From: Cyanobacteria bacterium QS_8_64_29
Lineage (GTDB): Bacteria; Cyanobacteriota; Cyanobacteriia; Cyanobacteriales; Rubidibacteraceae
Assembly: GCA_003022125.1 (NCBI GenBank)
Contig: PXQH01000001.1
Span: forward strand, 62,001 to 126,000
Direction: 5' to 3'
Length of the DNA stretch: 64,000 bases
Shown here: positions 9,167 to 19,143 of the stretch, in pieces
Layout: every line of letters starts with the position of its first letter
Numbering within the stretch: position 1 is the first letter of the stretch
The notes under the pieces: generated by a model
Database searches by the model: none
What the model was told of the DNA's origin: nothing
Seen by the model: only the letters and a program-made list of their open reading frames with translations
Translations under genes and position numbers: made by a program

Positions 9167-9538
9167 TTACCAGGGGGCTACCGTGATGCGCCGGCCGTTC
9201 TCAAGGCGACCTTCGGGAACGGTCACGCCCAGATTTGATGCCAGCCAGCGGGCAGCCAACCGCCGGTGGCAAAAGCCTTGGGGCGATTCAAAGCACAGTA
9301 GGATGGGCTCGGCCCCCGCGGCCAGCTCGTACAGCTCGGCCCACACGCGCTCGGGATCGAGAGCATCCAGAATGGTGCGATAGCGCGATAGGTAGGTGGC
9401 TCGGCTGACGGATTTGAACCATTTGCCGGGAGCCAGGGGCCAGTAGCGCCGGTAGCGGGTGCGGTGGGGCATACCCCGGCTGATGCAGATTGCCCCCGGC
9501 GTCTCGGGCGGCGTCACGGCGTAGTAGCTAGTGAGCAT
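9167..9538 (-). CDS. DUF488 family protein
   Basis: 123-residue protein of the DUF488 type. Seen: LTSYYAV at the N-terminus, ICISRGMPH, YRRYWPLAPGKWFK, and the family hallmark ILLCFESPQGFCHRRLAARWLA near the C-terminus, with Cys residues and a CHR motif. The biochemical function of DUF488 is not established, so no role is proposed. Starts nine bases after the aldo/keto reductase stop codon, so the two are probably co-transcribed. Confidence 0.8.
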   Translation of the reverse strand: MLTSYYAVTPPETPGAICISRGMPHRTRYRRYWPLAPGKWFKSVSRATYLSRYRTILDALDPERVWAELYELAAGAEPILLCFESPQGFCHRRLAARWLASNLGVTVPEGRLENGRRITVAPW

Positions 9539-9547
9539 GGCAGGCGG

Positions 9548-10537
9548 CTAGCGGGTCTGGAACGCATTCTGGACCATGCGGCGCTCGCAGCGTTGCGCGG
9601 CGCGCTCGAGCTCGGCAATCTCACCGGCCGATAGCGACCATCCCAGTGCGCCCAGGTTTTCGCGCGCCTGCTGGGCGCTTTTGGCCCCGGGAATGGGAAT
9701 GGTGCCTTGGCAGAGGCACCAGTTGAGCGCGACTTGCGCCTGGCTTGCTTGGCGTTCCGCCGCGATCGCCGCCAGCGCCTGCAGCAGCGGGCGGATGCCG
9801 GGCAACAAGCGCCGAAACAGCGGCCGCCGCAACCCAACCAGTAGGGGGCCTGCCTCGCGGTACTTACCGGTTAGCAACCCCAGCGCCAGCGGGCTGTAGG
9901 CAATGACCCGGATGCCGCGCTCGCCGCACAGCTCGCGCACCTCTGCGGCCATGGGGCCGTTCGATAGCAGCGAGTACTGGATCTGCAGCGTCGCGACGGG
10001 GGCACCGCACTCGGCCAGCTTGCGATGCGCCCGCTGCAGGCCCCTCGGGCCGTAGTTGGAGAGGCCCACGGCAGCGGCCATCCCGTGCTGGTAGCAGTCG
10101 GCCAACCCGCGCAGCAGCGGTCCTTCCTGCCAGGGGGCGTACTGAGCCGGCGACCAATGCAGCTGCACCAGATCCAGTTTGTGGCCCAAACGCGCCGCTG
10201 AGGCCCCACCGGCCCGGAGCAGCGCGCGCCGCGTCAGCCGCCACGGATAAGCAGCCAGCTTGGTGGCCAGGCAAATCCGGTCCCGGTTGGGACCGCGATA
10301 GGCTTGCCAAAATTGGCCCAGCAGCCGCTCGCTGCGGCCGTTGCGCCGCCCAATGCCGTAGGAATCGCCAGAGTCAAATAGCGTCGCGCCGCCGCGGACG
10401 CAGGTCTCAAAAGCCGCCTGCAATTGCGGATCCAGGCGCTCGTCGTAGTTCCAGACCAAGCGGTTGCCCCAAGCCCAGGTGCCGCAGCCCATGGCCGGTA
10501 GCGGCAGGATGCCATTAGAGGTAACCTGGCTGCTCAT
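9548..10537 (-). CDS. Aldo/keto reductase
   Basis: NADPH-dependent oxidoreductase of the (beta/alpha)8 aldo/keto reductase superfamily. Seen: FDSGDSYGIGRRNGRSERLLG carrying the catalytic Asp and Tyr, LATKLA with the Lys, and DLVQLHWSP with the His, completing the tetrad; C-terminal cofactor region IPIPGAKSAQQARENLGALGW. ATG at 10535-10537 gives 329 residues starting MSSQVTSNGILPLPAMGCGT, a typical beginning; the open frame reaches further upstream to 10729 but that part is not family-like. Cyanobacterial relatives are often annotated as general aldehyde reductases; the substrate is not predictable. Confidence 0.88.
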   Translation of the reverse strand: MSSQVTSNGILPLPAMGCGTWAWGNRLVWNYDERLDPQLQAAFETCVRGGATLFDSGDSYGIGRRNGRSERLLGQFWQAYRGPNRDRICLATKLAAYPWRLTRRALLRAGGASAARLGHKLDLVQLHWSPAQYAPWQEGPLLRGLADCYQHGMAAAVGLSNYGPRGLQRAHRKLAECGAPVATLQIQYSLLSNGPMAAEVRELCGERGIRVIAYSPLALGLLTGKYREAGPLLVGLRRPLFRRLLPGIRPLLQALAAIAAERQASQAQVALNWCLCQGTIPIPGAKSAQQARENLGALGWSLSAGEIAELERAAQRCERRMVQNAFQTR

Positions 10538-10731
10538 GCTGCCGCACGCTCGCGCCTCGCCACGCCCGTAAGGGGTAGGGTTGCTTCGGGTGGCATTGAC
10601 ATTGCCTGAATCGCAGCGCCCCATTGACCCCAATCGGATTCTGCCAACTCCCGGTTGCGGCCTGCCAGCAACTATCAAAGGGAATGCAAACCGGCACCCA
10701 ATAAGGCGCGAGTTGCTTGCCTCGAACATTA

Positions 10732-12537
10732 CTAGGGCTCGAATGACAGGCGCGCGATCGCGGGGTCGTGGTCGCTGCTAGCGCCCCGAAAGCCAGCGTT
10801 GAGGTGGACGATGTCGGCCTGCGCAGCTTGCGCCAGCGCATCGCTGACCAAGATGTGATCCAGGGTCTGGGCGTTGCCCTGGAAGATATACGAGTAGCGC
10901 TGCGGGCGCGGGAGTGTCTCAGTCAGATTGCGCAGCGCGTCGCCTTTGAGGGTTTGCAGTGGCGGCGAGAAGGCAAAATCGTTCAAATCGCCCAAAACCA
11001 CAATATTGGCATCGGGATTGATCGCCAGCAGCTCGTTGGCGAAGCGGTTGACGGCCTTTGCCTGCGCGTTGCGCTGCTGGCGCGATGGCTGCGGCGGGGG
11101 CTGCTCGGCCCCAAAGAGCGGGGCATCACCGCCTTTAGAGACAAAGTGGTTGCCAATGACAAACAGGCGCTCGCCGTTGAAGCGGAACTCGGCCGCAAGC
11201 GGCTTGCGGCTGTCCTCAAAGGCCGGGCTGGCCGGTTCAATGCGGCCGGGGCAGAGCGAGAGCGCAGCGCGCTCGCCCTCTGCCCTGACCGCAGTTGCTG
11301 TCGTTGCGTCTCCTTTAGGGCGCTCGGCCAGCGCGATCCGATCCGGCCGGTAGAGCAATCCCACGCGGATGTTGCCGCCCGGTTGGCCGCCGTCTCGACC
11401 GTCAGCGGGCGCAATGTCGGTAAAGGCGTAGCGCGGCCCCTGAGCTGTCCCGATGGCCTCAATGAGCTGGCGGTAGGTGGCATCGGCGGCGACTGTGCCG
11501 TCGTCGGTTGGGCCGCTATTATCCTGCACTTCCGCTAGCGCCAGAACCTCGGGCGCCTTGAGCCCCTCGACGATTTGGGCAGCCAGCGCCTCAAAGTGAT
11601 CGCCGTCGCCGGGATCGAGATTCTCAACGTTGAAGGTCGCAACCCTCAAGCGCTCGGCTGCCCCACTCAAATCGCTGCGCTCGCGCGCCAGCTCGGCAGG
11701 TGCCAGATCCGGAAGCGGCTGGGTGGCCAGCAACTCAAAATGGCCCCGGTTGTAATCCAAAACGCCCGTGATGGGACCGGCAAAGCGATCGCCGACTGCT
11801 GCTGCCGGCATGCCTCCTACTAATTCGCCGTCGATCCCAATTCGCTCTGGGTTGAAGTCGTTGGGGTCAACCGCAACGCCTCCCTGCCAGGTCTGAGGCT
11901 GGGCATCGCGGCCGCCATCGGCCAGCACGACTGCGCGATCGCCGCGCGTTGGCCCCGTGACGAGGGCGCTGTCAACGCGCACGCGCATGCCTTCCAGGCT
12001 TTCGTAGAAATCGATCCCGTCCTGGCGGGGCTCGAAGGCGCTCAGGCCGTCGTCATCGATGGTGCGAGCGGGCGGCTTGCGGCCGCTACGGCCGATCACG
12101 GTTGGCTCGGGCAAAGCCTTGCCGCTGGCGGTGACCATAACGGTGGCCGCATCCTCAGACGCATCGATTTCGGTCACGGTCAGATCCCGGTCGCGATCGC
12201 TACGCAAGTACTCCTGCGCCGTCCCCATCACGCTGACGGCATCAGCCACCTCGACCGCTGGCGGCTCGGCGGTATAGACAAAAATGCCGTCTGAGGTGGC
12301 CGGCTTGCCATCGGGGGTGGGGGCCTGCATGAAAAAGCCCTCCTCGGTCGTGGCAGTGGCAATACCGGGGACCTCAGCCACGCGCTCGCCATCGAGCGGC
12401 GTCCGGTGCCCTGCGCCCTGAATGTCGGGGATGCGGGTGGAGCCCGATTGGGCGCAAGCAGGGGCACTTAGAAGGCCCAATCCGAGCACTGCGGCCAGCA
12501 ACAGCGTTGTCCAAAAGCGATAGGGGAAATGGCGCAT
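10732..12537 (-). CDS. Secreted endonuclease/exonuclease/phosphatase-family nuclease
   Basis: 601-residue exported protein. Seen: a signal peptide in the first 30 residues (TLLLAAVLGLGLLSAPACA); an N-terminal region with a beta-rich OB-like part (residues about 40-260, containing GMRVRVDSALV); then the EEP nuclease domain with VATFNVENLDP (Asn), ALAEVQDN (metal Glu), GNHFVSKGGD (His), VLGDLNDF (Asp-x-Asn), DHILVS and the catalytic SSDHDPAIA near the C-terminus. The arrangement matches extracellular nucleases of the ExeM/NucH kind, used for DNA scavenging or biofilm turnover. ATG at 12537 rather than the upstream in-frame start, because the signal peptide begins there. Divergent from the oxidase gene at 12635. 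Confidence 0.85.
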   Translation of the reverse strand: MRHFPYRFWTTLLLAAVLGLGLLSAPACAQSGSTRIPDIQGAGHRTPLDGERVAEVPGIATATTEEGFFMQAPTPDGKPATSDGIFVYTAEPPAVEVADAVSVMGTAQEYLRSDRDRDLTVTEIDASEDAATVMVTASGKALPEPTVIGRSGRKPPARTIDDDGLSAFEPRQDGIDFYESLEGMRVRVDSALVTGPTRGDRAVVLADGGRDAQPQTWQGGVAVDPNDFNPERIGIDGELVGGMPAAAVGDRFAGPITGVLDYNRGHFELLATQPLPDLAPAELARERSDLSGAAERLRVATFNVENLDPGDGDHFEALAAQIVEGLKAPEVLALAEVQDNSGPTDDGTVAADATYRQLIEAIGTAQGPRYAFTDIAPADGRDGGQPGGNIRVGLLYRPDRIALAERPKGDATTATAVRAEGERAALSLCPGRIEPASPAFEDSRKPLAAEFRFNGERLFVIGNHFVSKGGDAPLFGAEQPPPQPSRQQRNAQAKAVNRFANELLAINPDANIVVLGDLNDFAFSPPLQTLKGDALRNLTETLPRPQRYSYIFQGNAQTLDHILVSDALAQAAQADIVHLNAGFRGASSDHDPAIARLSFEP

Positions 12538-12634
12538 GGGGCGAGGCAATTGCAGCAGCCTGATGCTAGCCCACGGTTGCAACGGCAGAATCTGCTAGCT
12601 TGCCGCGGAGCCGATCGCTAGAGGCCGGGCAACC

Positions 12635-13795
12635 TTGGGAGGCCACTACGACGCCATTGTCATTGGCGCGGGGGCCATGGGCAGCGCCGCTGCCTACTAT
12701 CTCGCGTGCCGCCAGCAGCGCGTCTTGCTGCTGGAGCAGTTCGAGCTCGACCATCGCAACGGCGGTTCCTACGGGCCCTCGTGCATCATCCGCTATGCCT
12801 ACGACCGGCCGCACTACATCGCACTCATGAAAGCGGCTTACCCGCTGTGGCAGGCCCTGGAGGCCGAAGCCAGCGAGACGCTCTATACCCGCACCGGCGG
12901 CATCGACTTTGGCGATCCCCGGCAGCCAGCCTTCCAGCGCCTGGAGCGCAGCATGGCGGCAGCGGGCATCCCGTACGAGGCGTTTGAGGCGACGGAAGCG
13001 CGCCGGCAGTTTCCGCAGTTTCGCTTTGACGACGGCATGCGCGTTCTGTACCAGCAAGCGACCGGATGGCTGGCGGCCTCGCGCTGCGTGCGCGCCCACG
13101 TGCGCCTGGCGCAGGCACAGGGCGCAACCCTGCTGGAGCGCACGCCCGTCAGCGACATTGCCGTACGCAATGGCAGCGTTGCAGTGCAGACCCGGACCGA
13201 GACCTATACGGCCGGCCGGTTGGCGATTGCGACCGGGAGCTGGGCGCGGCCGCTGCTTGCCCGGCAGGGCGTGACGCTGCCGCTGGCCGTGATGCCGGCG
13301 CAGTTGGGGTTTTTCCAGCCCCGGGCGCGCACCCTGTTTGATAGCGCTCGCTGCCCGGTATTTCTGGGCCATCTCGATGGCGAGTGGGGGCAAAAGCCCT
13401 ACGGCATCCCCGCCCACGATGGCTGCGGCGTTAAGCTAACGACGCTCTATGGCTGGGACACGGTGGCCTCACCCAGCGACGCGGATCGCAGCCCCGATCC
13501 GCACTGGGAAGCCCGCATGCGCCGTTTCATTCGCCGCTACGTCCCGGAGGCCAACGGCCCGCTCCGCTCGACGCGGCGATGCCGGTACGCCATGACCCCC
13601 GATTGCGATTTCGCCATCGATACGCTGCCGCAGGCGCCGCACGTGGCCTTTGCCACTGGCTTCTCCGGCCACGGATTCAAGTTCTCGACCTTGGTGGGCA
13701 AGGTGCTGGCCGAGCTCGTCACCAGCAGCGAGACCGAGCACGATATTGGTCCGTTTCGGGCCACCCGCTTTGGGGCGTCCGCCACCTCGCCCTAG
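12635..13795 (+). CDS. FAD-dependent amine oxidase, SolA/monomeric sarcosine oxidase family
   Basis: Flavoenzyme oxidising N-methyl amino acids to the free amine, formaldehyde and hydrogen peroxide in characterised members. Seen: Rossmann motif VIGAGAMGSAAAYYLA at the N-terminus, LLEQFELDHRNGGSYGPS (Gly/Ser around the flavin), and CRYAMTPDCDFAIDT, in which Cys316 aligns with the Cys that binds FAD covalently in monomeric sarcosine oxidase; C-terminal FATGFSGHGFKFSTLVGKVLAEL binds the flavin ring. 386 residues, normal. No ATG precedes the Rossmann strand; TTG at 12635 with GAGG ten bases upstream is the likely start. Substrate (sarcosine, N-methyltryptophan or other) unresolved. Confidence 0.85.
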   Translation: MGGHYDAIVIGAGAMGSAAAYYLACRQQRVLLLEQFELDHRNGGSYGPSCIIRYAYDRPHYIALMKAAYPLWQALEAEASETLYTRTGGIDFGDPRQPAFQRLERSMAAAGIPYEAFEATEARRQFPQFRFDDGMRVLYQQATGWLAASRCVRAHVRLAQAQGATLLERTPVSDIAVRNGSVAVQTRTETYTAGRLAIATGSWARPLLARQGVTLPLAVMPAQLGFFQPRARTLFDSARCPVFLGHLDGEWGQKPYGIPAHDGCGVKLTTLYGWDTVASPSDADRSPDPHWEARMRRFIRRYVPEANGPLRSTRRCRYAMTPDCDFAIDTLPQAPHVAFATGFSGHGFKFSTLVGKVLAELVTSSETEHDIGPFRATRFGASATSP

Positions 13796-13851
13796 TCCCC
13801 GAGTGTGCCGCTACGATTGGGGCAGGCGTTTTGAGGCCTAAGCGGCGCGCC

Positions 13852-14553
13852 ATGGTGACCGAGCGCGAGAGCCAGCTCCCCACCTTCCGCCACCCCGAGC
13901 TCTGGGAACAAGCGCTCACCCACCGCTCCTACGGTCACGAGCATCCCAACTGGGGCGATGACAACGAGCGCTTGGAGTTTTTGGGCGATGCCGTGCTGGG
14001 CTTTTTGGTGGGCAAGCTGCTCTACGAGCGCTATCCCGACAGGCGCGAGGGCGAGCTCAGCCACCTGCGCGCGGCGCTGGTTAACAACCAGCACCAGTTG
14101 GCCGAGCTGGCCGTACAATTGGGCCTCGATCACTGGGTGCGGCTGGGCAAAGGCGCCGAGCGGCAAGGCAGCCGCCACAATCCCGAGATCCTGAGCGATA
14201 CGTTTGAAGCGGTCGTGGGGGCTTACTATCTCGATGCGGGCATTGAGGCGGTTGAGGCGTTCCTACAGGTGCTGTTTTTACCCCTAGCCGAGCGGGCTGC
14301 CAGCCGCGCCGGTCCCGATATCAACGCCAAGGGCCGGTTGCAGGAGTGGGCGCTGGCCCGTGCGGGCGAGCTTCCGCACTACGCGATCGTCAGCGAAGCC
14401 GGGCAGGACCATGCCAAGCAGTTTGCAGCCGAGGTGCGCATCGCCGGCGAGCACTACGGCACGGGGAGCGGCCCCAGCAAAAAAGCGGCCGAGAAGGCCG
14501 CTGCGCGCGCTGCGCTGGAGGCGGTTGCCGGGGCCGGCAGCGCCAGCGAGTGA
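13852..14553 (+). CDS. rnc: Ribonuclease III
   Basis: Double-strand-specific endoribonuclease that processes rRNA precursors and structured RNAs. Seen: HRSYGHEH, the signature NERLEFLGDAVLGF with metal-binding Glu and Asp, SDTFEAVVGAYYLD with the second acidic pair, and a C-terminal double-stranded RNA-binding domain (from about residue 155: NAKGRLQEWALARAGELPHY, ending GPSKKAAEKAAARAALEAV). 233 residues from ATG 13852. An open frame extends upstream of this ATG, but it overlaps the oxidase gene and is not RNase III-like. Its 3' end lies 43 bp from the convergent purM. Confidence 0.96.
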   Translation: MVTERESQLPTFRHPELWEQALTHRSYGHEHPNWGDDNERLEFLGDAVLGFLVGKLLYERYPDRREGELSHLRAALVNNQHQLAELAVQLGLDHWVRLGKGAERQGSRHNPEILSDTFEAVVGAYYLDAGIEAVEAFLQVLFLPLAERAASRAGPDINAKGRLQEWALARAGELPHYAIVSEAGQDHAKQFAAEVRIAGEHYGTGSGPSKKAAEKAAARAALEAVAGAGSASE

Positions 14554-14596
14554 CCCCAGCCGCCGGCAGCGCAACTTTGCGGGCACCGAGCGCCGC

Positions 14597-15625
14597 TCAA
14601 GCGGGAAGCCCCTCAACGGAACCGTTCCCTGGAATGACCTCGCCAATCGGCCAGGCCCCCAAATCGCGCGCGCGAAACCACTGCAACGCCGCCTCCGCAC
14701 CTTCGGCCGGCACAAGGACAACAAAGCCGATTCCCATGTTGAAGGCCTCGAACATGGCCACCTCGCTGACATCGCCGGCTTGGGCCAGCCAGCGAAACAC
14801 CGGCGGAACGGGCCAACTGTCGCGCTCGAGGGCGATCGCTTGGCCTGCGTTGAGGCAGCGGGGTAGGTTCTCGGGCAGGCCGCCGCCGGTGATGTGGGCC
14901 ATGCCGCGGATCTCCATGTCAGAACACAGGGCTTCAAGGATGGGGCGAACGTAGATTGCGGTGGGGCGCAGTAGGGCTTCGCCCAGACACTCGCCGCCCA
15001 ACAGGCTGGGGCAATCCTGCCAAGACCATCCCCCGCGCTCGACGATCCGGCGGATCAGGCTGTAGCCGTTGCTGTGCGGCCCCTGGCTGGCCAGCCCGAT
15101 GGCAACATCGCCCGTACGGACCTGGCTGCCGTCCAACCGCCGCGATCGCTCCACCACGCCCACGCAGAACCCGGCCAGATCGTAGGCGCCGGCTGGGTAA
15201 AAATCGGGCATTTCGGCCGTTTCGCCGCCGAGCAAAGCGCAACCGCTAGCTTGGCACCCCTGCGAGATCCCCTCGACGACGCGCGCCAGCCGCTCCCGAT
15301 CCAGCTGGCTGGTGGCCAAATAATCCAAAAACAGCAGCGGTTCGGCACCGGCAGTCAGGACATCGTTGGCGCACATGGCCACCAAATCGATCCCCACCGT
15401 CTCGTGCCGGTCCAGGGCTTGGGCCAGCTTGAGCTTGGTGCCCACGCCATCCGCGCCCGAGATCAGCATGGGCTCGCGGTAGCCGCTGGGGAGATGGCAG
15501 CCCGCGCCGAAGTGGCCCACTCCACCCGCCACCTCCGGGCGATGGGTCTGGCGCAGCAGGGCTCCGATGCGGTCGACGAAGGCGCGCCCGGCTTCGAGAT
15601 CGACCCCAGCTTCCCGGTAATCCAT
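14597..15625 (-). CDS. purM: Phosphoribosylformylglycinamidine cyclo-ligase (AIR synthetase)
   Basis: Fifth step of purine synthesis: ATP-dependent closure of the imidazole ring. Seen: [13 protein letters not shown] at the N-terminus (YxxAGVD hallmark), [52 protein letters not shown], and [16 protein letters not shown] in the second domain. 342 residues from the ATG at 15625; the frame stays open upstream to 15697 but without family-like sequence. Convergent with rnc. The other purine gene in the window, purD, is 26 kb away, so purine genes are dispersed as is common in cyanobacteria. Confidence 0.96.
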   Translation of the reverse strand: MDYREAGVDLEAGRAFVDRIGALLRQTHRPEVAGGVGHFGAGCHLPSGYREPMLISGADGVGTKLKLAQALDRHETVGIDLVAMCANDVLTAGAEPLLFLDYLATSQLDRERLARVVEGISQGCQASGCALLGGETAEMPDFYPAGAYDLAGFCVGVVERSRRLDGSQVRTGDVAIGLASQGPHSNGYSLIRRIVERGGWSWQDCPSLLGGECLGEALLRPTAIYVRPILEALCSDMEIRGMAHITGGGLPENLPRCLNAGQAIALERDSWPVPPVFRWLAQAGDVSEVAMFEAFNMGIGFVVLVPAEGAEAALQWFRARDLGAWPIGEVIPGNGSVEGLPA

Positions 15626-15889
15626 GCCCGCTCGCTCCCGGATGGTTGCCTGCGGCGCGATTCTAGCTCGCCTGCGTGGTGGATGTAGCAATTGCATCAG
15701 CCATCCCGGATGGCATTACTTGTCGCCTCTGATACGGTCTTCTGCCAGTGCCATTAGGCTTGTTTAAGTCGAATTGCCTAAGCCTACGGATAGAGTACGT
15801 CTCTAACCTGGGTAGGAACTTTTTCCACCACCGTCCCATCTGCGGCAAACGTGAAACGAACGTGAAGCACGTTTTAGGAGGAACGGAAC

Positions 15890-16372
15890 GTGAAACGCCA
15901 AGTGTCTCGACGCCTGACGATTGCCGTACTAACGGCTGCCCTTGGCAGCGTTGCGGCTGCGGACAGCAAGCGCTCGCCGGCACTGGCTGCGGCTAGCGGC
16001 GAGAGCGCCAGCCCGCCAGCCGCTGCGCCATCGCAGGCAGTTGCCGATTCGGCAGCGACAGAGCCCGGCTTCCAGGTCGCTTCCACAACGCTGCGGGGTC
16101 GCGCTTCCTGGTACGGTCCCAAATTCCACGGCCAGCGCACCGCCAGCGGTGAGGTCTTCAATCAGTGGGCGAAAACCGCGGCGCACAAGTCGCTACCGCT
16201 AGGGACGCGGGTGCGCGTCACCAACCTGCGCAACGGCGAATCGATCGTGGTGCGCATCAACGATCGCGGTCCCTACGTGGCCGAGCGCATCATCGATCTC
16301 TCGCGCGGTGCTGCCCGCGCCATCGGCATGGGCGGGACAGCGCCCGTTCGCGTGCAGGTGCTGGGCCGCTAG
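15890..16372 (+). CDS. RlpA-like exported double-psi beta-barrel protein
   Basis: 160-residue exported protein with a signal-like N-terminus (basic MKRQVSRR, then a modest hydrophobic stretch up to about residue 24), an Ala/Ser-rich linker, and the double-psi beta-barrel of RlpA: GRASWYGPKFHGQRTASGE, LPLGTRVRVTNL, SIVVRINDRGPYV with the catalytic-type Asp-Arg-Gly-Pro, and RIIDLSRGAARAIGM. RlpA homologues bind or cleave denuded peptidoglycan. There is no C-terminal SPOR domain. GTG at 15890 is well supported by AGGAGG at 15876-15881, eight bases upstream. A strong hairpin follows at 16399-16431. Confidence 0.9.
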   Translation: MKRQVSRRLTIAVLTAALGSVAAADSKRSPALAAASGESASPPAAAPSQAVADSAATEPGFQVASTTLRGRASWYGPKFHGQRTASGEVFNQWAKTAAHKSLPLGTRVRVTNLRNGESIVVRINDRGPYVAERIIDLSRGAARAIGMGGTAPVRVQVLGR

Positions 16373-16398
16373 CAGCCAACCGGACTCGGCGCTAAGAA

Positions 16399-16431
16399 GC
16401 AGCCGGCGTGCGCCTAGAGCATGCCGGCTGC
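16399..16431 (+). terminator. Strong intergenic hairpin after the RlpA-like gene
   Basis: GCAGCCGGCGTG (16399-16410) pairs with CATGCCGGCTGC (16420-16431) across a nine-base loop, a 12-bp stem with one G-U type pair. It starts 26 bp after the RlpA-like stop codon and ends 72 bp before panC-cmk. The downstream side lacks a T run, so it may stop transcription only weakly or protect a 3' end; on the other strand it is followed by TTCTTAG. Confidence 0.45.
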
Positions 16432-16503
16432 TGCCATTAAATTGGGATCGGGCATCCCGCGCTAGCGGGCAGCCAAGTGCTGCAAGCGATTGCAGGAGGG
16501 CTC

Positions 16504-18072
16504 GTGCGGCTATTCGAGACGGTGGCCGGTCTGCGCGCTGAGTTGGCCTGTCACTGGCAGGGCAAAAAGCTGGGGTTGGTGCCTACCATGGGGGCGCTGC
16601 ACGCCGGCCATCGCCACTTGATCTCGCGCGCGGTTGCCGATAATGAAGGCGCCATCGTCAGTATTTTCGTCAATCCGCTGCAGTTTGAGCCCGGCTCGGA
16701 TTGGGAGCGCTATCCGCGCTCGCTGGCCCAGGACTGCGAAGTTTGCCAGCAGCTGGGGGTGGATCTGGTCTTTGCCCCCACAGCCCGCGACCTCTATGGC
16801 GAGAAGGTGGCAGCGGAGCCGGCGGCGCACTCGGATGGACTGACCCAGATCGTGCCCCCATCGGGGATGCTGGCAGTCATGTGCGGGCCGGTGCGAGCGG
16901 GCCATTTTGAAGGCGTGGCCACCGTGGTGACCAAACTGCTCAACATCGTCCGGCCGAGCGTGGCTTACTTCGGCCAGAAAGATGCCCAGCAGTTGGCGAT
17001 CGTGCGGCGCTTGGTGGCTGATTTGAACTTGCCGGTCGAGATCCGGGCCTGTCCCATCATCCGGGAGCCGTCGGGCTTGGCCGTGAGTTCGCGCAATCAA
17101 TACTTGAGCGAGCGCCAGCAAGCGCAAGCGAGCGCGCTGGCTCAAAGCCTGCAGCGCGCCCGGCAGCGTTTCGAGCAGGGGACTGAGACGCGCTCGGCAC
17201 TCGTCCGCGAAGTTCGGCAGGCGCTTGCCGGAGTAACCGAACTCGAGCTGGAGTACGTCGAGCTGGTCCATCCCGATACCCTGGTGCCGCTCGAGCGCGT
17301 CGAAACGCGCGGGTTGTTGGGCGTTGCAGCGCGAATCGGCGGCACGCGGCTGATTGACAACGTCGTGCTGTGGCAGCGCCAGCCCATTGTTGCCATTGAC
17401 GGCCCGGCCGGTGCTGGCAAGTCCACGGTGACGTGGCGCGTGGCGGAGCGGTTGGGCTTGGCCTATTTGGATACGGGGGCCATGTATCGGGCGCTGACCT
17501 GGCTGGTTGGGCGCTCGAACGCGGCCATCGACGATGAACCTGCCATTGCCGAGCTGGCCAGCCAGGCGCAAATTCAGCTGATTGCGGCTGGTGAGGCAGC
17601 CTCTCCGGTTCGGGTGTGGGTGGATGGGCAAGATGTCACCGAGGCCATCCGAAGCCCAGAGGTCACGGCACGCGTCTCGGCCGTTGCCGCCCATCCGGCC
17701 GCCCGCCACGAGCTGGTCAAGCAACAGCGGCAGTGGGGCGAGAAAGGCGGGTTTGTGGCCGAGGGGCGCGACATGGGGACCTACGTTTTTCCGGATGCCG
17801 AGCTCAAAATCTATTTGACCGCCTCGGTGAGCGAGCGCGCACGCCGGCGGCTGCAGGACCTCAAGGCGCAAGGGAGCGCCGATACGGTTACCCAGGCCCA
17901 GCTCGAAGGCAACATTCAGCAGCGCGACGCCTACGATCGCAACCGCCAGGTCGCACCGCTGCAGCAGGCTGCGGACGCCATCGAGATTGCCACGGACAGC
18001 CTGAGCGCCGAGGCCGCCGCCGATCGCATTGCCCAGCTCTACTGCGAGCGCGTGGGCAAAGCCACCGTTTAG
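16504..18072 (+). CDS. panC/cmk: Bifunctional pantothenate synthetase / cytidylate kinase fusion
   Basis: Two enzymes in one 522-residue chain, a fusion characteristic of cyanobacteria. Residues about 1-285 are pantothenate synthetase (ATP-dependent joining of pantoate and beta-alanine): [15 protein letters not shown] with the HAGH nucleotide motif, [45 protein letters not shown]. From about residue 295 comes cytidylate kinase: [18 protein letters not shown] (P-loop), [36 protein letters not shown] at 16504 is chosen because AGGAGGG lies immediately upstream; a GTG at 16477 would precede the ribosome site. The stop codon overlaps that of convergent bioB by four bases. Confidence 0.96.
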   Translation: MRLFETVAGLRAELACHWQGKKLGLVPTMGALHAGHRHLISRAVADNEGAIVSIFVNPLQFEPGSDWERYPRSLAQDCEVCQQLGVDLVFAPTARDLYGEKVAAEPAAHSDGLTQIVPPSGMLAVMCGPVRAGHFEGVATVVTKLLNIVRPSVAYFGQKDAQQLAIVRRLVADLNLPVEIRACPIIREPSGLAVSSRNQYLSERQQAQASALAQSLQRARQRFEQGTETRSALVREVRQALAGVTELELEYVELVHPDTLVPLERVETRGLLGVAARIGGTRLIDNVVLWQRQPIVAIDGPAGAGKSTVTWRVAERLGLAYLDTGAMYRALTWLVGRSNAAIDDEPAIAELASQAQIQLIAAGEAASPVRVWVDGQDVTEAIRSPEVTARVSAVAAHPAARHELVKQQRQWGEKGGFVAEGRDMGTYVFPDAELKIYLTASVSERARRRLQDLKAQGSADTVTQAQLEGNIQQRDAYDRNRQVAPLQQAADAIEIATDSLSAEAAADRIAQLYCERVGKATV

Positions 18073-19115
18073 CCGCTTGCCGGCGAGGCTTGCCTGGCAT
18101 CGGCCGCGGCACGCTCGAGGGTGGCGGCATCCAGCGCCGAGCCGTCAGCTGCCTCCAAACTAAAGCCCGCATCGCGGATGGTTTGCAGGTCCTGCTCGGC
18201 GGCCTGCCCGGGGGTGGTCAAATAATCGGCAATGAATATCGAGTTGGCCGGATACAGCCCCAGGGGCTGCAGCGATCGCAGGTGGTACTCGCGGCCGCCG
18301 GCGATGCGGATCTCTTTGTCGGGGAGCAAAAAGCGATAGAGGCAGAGCGCGCGCAGGCAATAGCGCGGGTCCAATTGGTGGTGGCCGCCCAGCGGCGTCC
18401 CGTCGATGGGGATCAAAAAGTTGATGGGCACGCTGGTGACATCCAACTCGCGCAGCGAGCGGGCCAGATCTACCACATCGCCATCCGATTCGCCCATGCC
18501 CAGGATGCCGCCGCAGCAGGTGGTCATGCCGGCACTTTGGACGTTGCGCAGCGTAGCCACGCGATCGGCAAAGGTGTGGGTGGTGCAGATGTTGGAATGG
18601 TGCGCCTCGGAGGTGTTGAGGTTGTGGTTGACGCGATCGACCCCCGCTTCGGCCAAGCGCTGGGCCTGGTCGGCGGCCAGCAGCCCCAGGCAGGCGCACA
18701 CTTTGAGCGGATAGCGCGATTTGATCTCGCGGACGGCCTCCAGCACGCGCGGCAGCGTGGCTTCGGTGGGGCCGCGCCCGGACATGACCAGGCAAAACGT
18801 GCCGGACTGCAAGCGATGCGCCTGCTCGGCAGCCTGCAAGATCTGCTCCTGGGCCAGCAGCGGGTACTGCTCGATTTGAGCCGCCGAGATTTTCGATTGC
18901 GCGCAGTAGTGGCAGTCTTCCTGGCAGAGCCCGCTCTGAGCGTTGAGCAAAAAGTGCAGGCGGATCCGGTTGCCCCAGTAGTGGCGGCGCACGCGGTAGG
19001 CAGCCGCCAGCTGCTCCAGCAGCGCTTCATCCGGCGCTTGCAGCACTGCAAGCGCTTCCTCGCGGCTGGGCGTTTGGCCGGCTAGGGTGCGCTCGGCAAG
19101 CGCGTTCCAATCCAT
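18069..19115 (-). CDS. bioB: Biotin synthase
   Basis: Radical SAM enzyme inserting sulfur into dethiobiotin, the last step of biotin synthesis. Seen: the radical SAM motif CQEDCHYC (C-x3-C-x2-C) following [11 protein letters not shown], then [34 protein letters not shown] around the second cluster site, [31 protein letters not shown] and [18 protein letters not shown]. 348 residues, slightly longer than the E. coli enzyme. Follows the glutamate synthase gene after 63 bp containing a hairpin; convergent with panC-cmk. Other biotin genes are not in the window. Confidence 0.96.
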   Translation of the reverse strand: MDWNALAERTLAGQTPSREEALAVLQAPDEALLEQLAAAYRVRRHYWGNRIRLHFLLNAQSGLCQEDCHYCAQSKISAAQIEQYPLLAQEQILQAAEQAHRLQSGTFCLVMSGRGPTEATLPRVLEAVREIKSRYPLKVCACLGLLAADQAQRLAEAGVDRVNHNLNTSEAHHSNICTTHTFADRVATLRNVQSAGMTTCCGGILGMGESDGDVVDLARSLRELDVTSVPINFLIPIDGTPLGGHHQLDPRYCLRALCLYRFLLPDKEIRIAGGREYHLRSLQPLGLYPANSIFIADYLTTPGQAAEQDLQTIRDAGFSLEAADGSALDAATLERAAADARQASPASG

Positions 19116-19143
19116 GGTTCTCCAGGCTCGATGGGCTTGGCAG

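Noticed and set aside
9400-9425. A tRNA T-arm-like GGTTCAAATCC on the minus strand
   Set aside because: It encodes part of the DUF488 protein and no cloverleaf with matching acceptor or anticodon arms surrounds it.
17616-19085. A 489-codon plus-strand open frame running over the end of panC-cmk and antisense to bioB
   Set aside because: It covers two well-identified genes in other frames, has no recognisable motifs, and GC-rich DNA commonly produces such long antisense frames.
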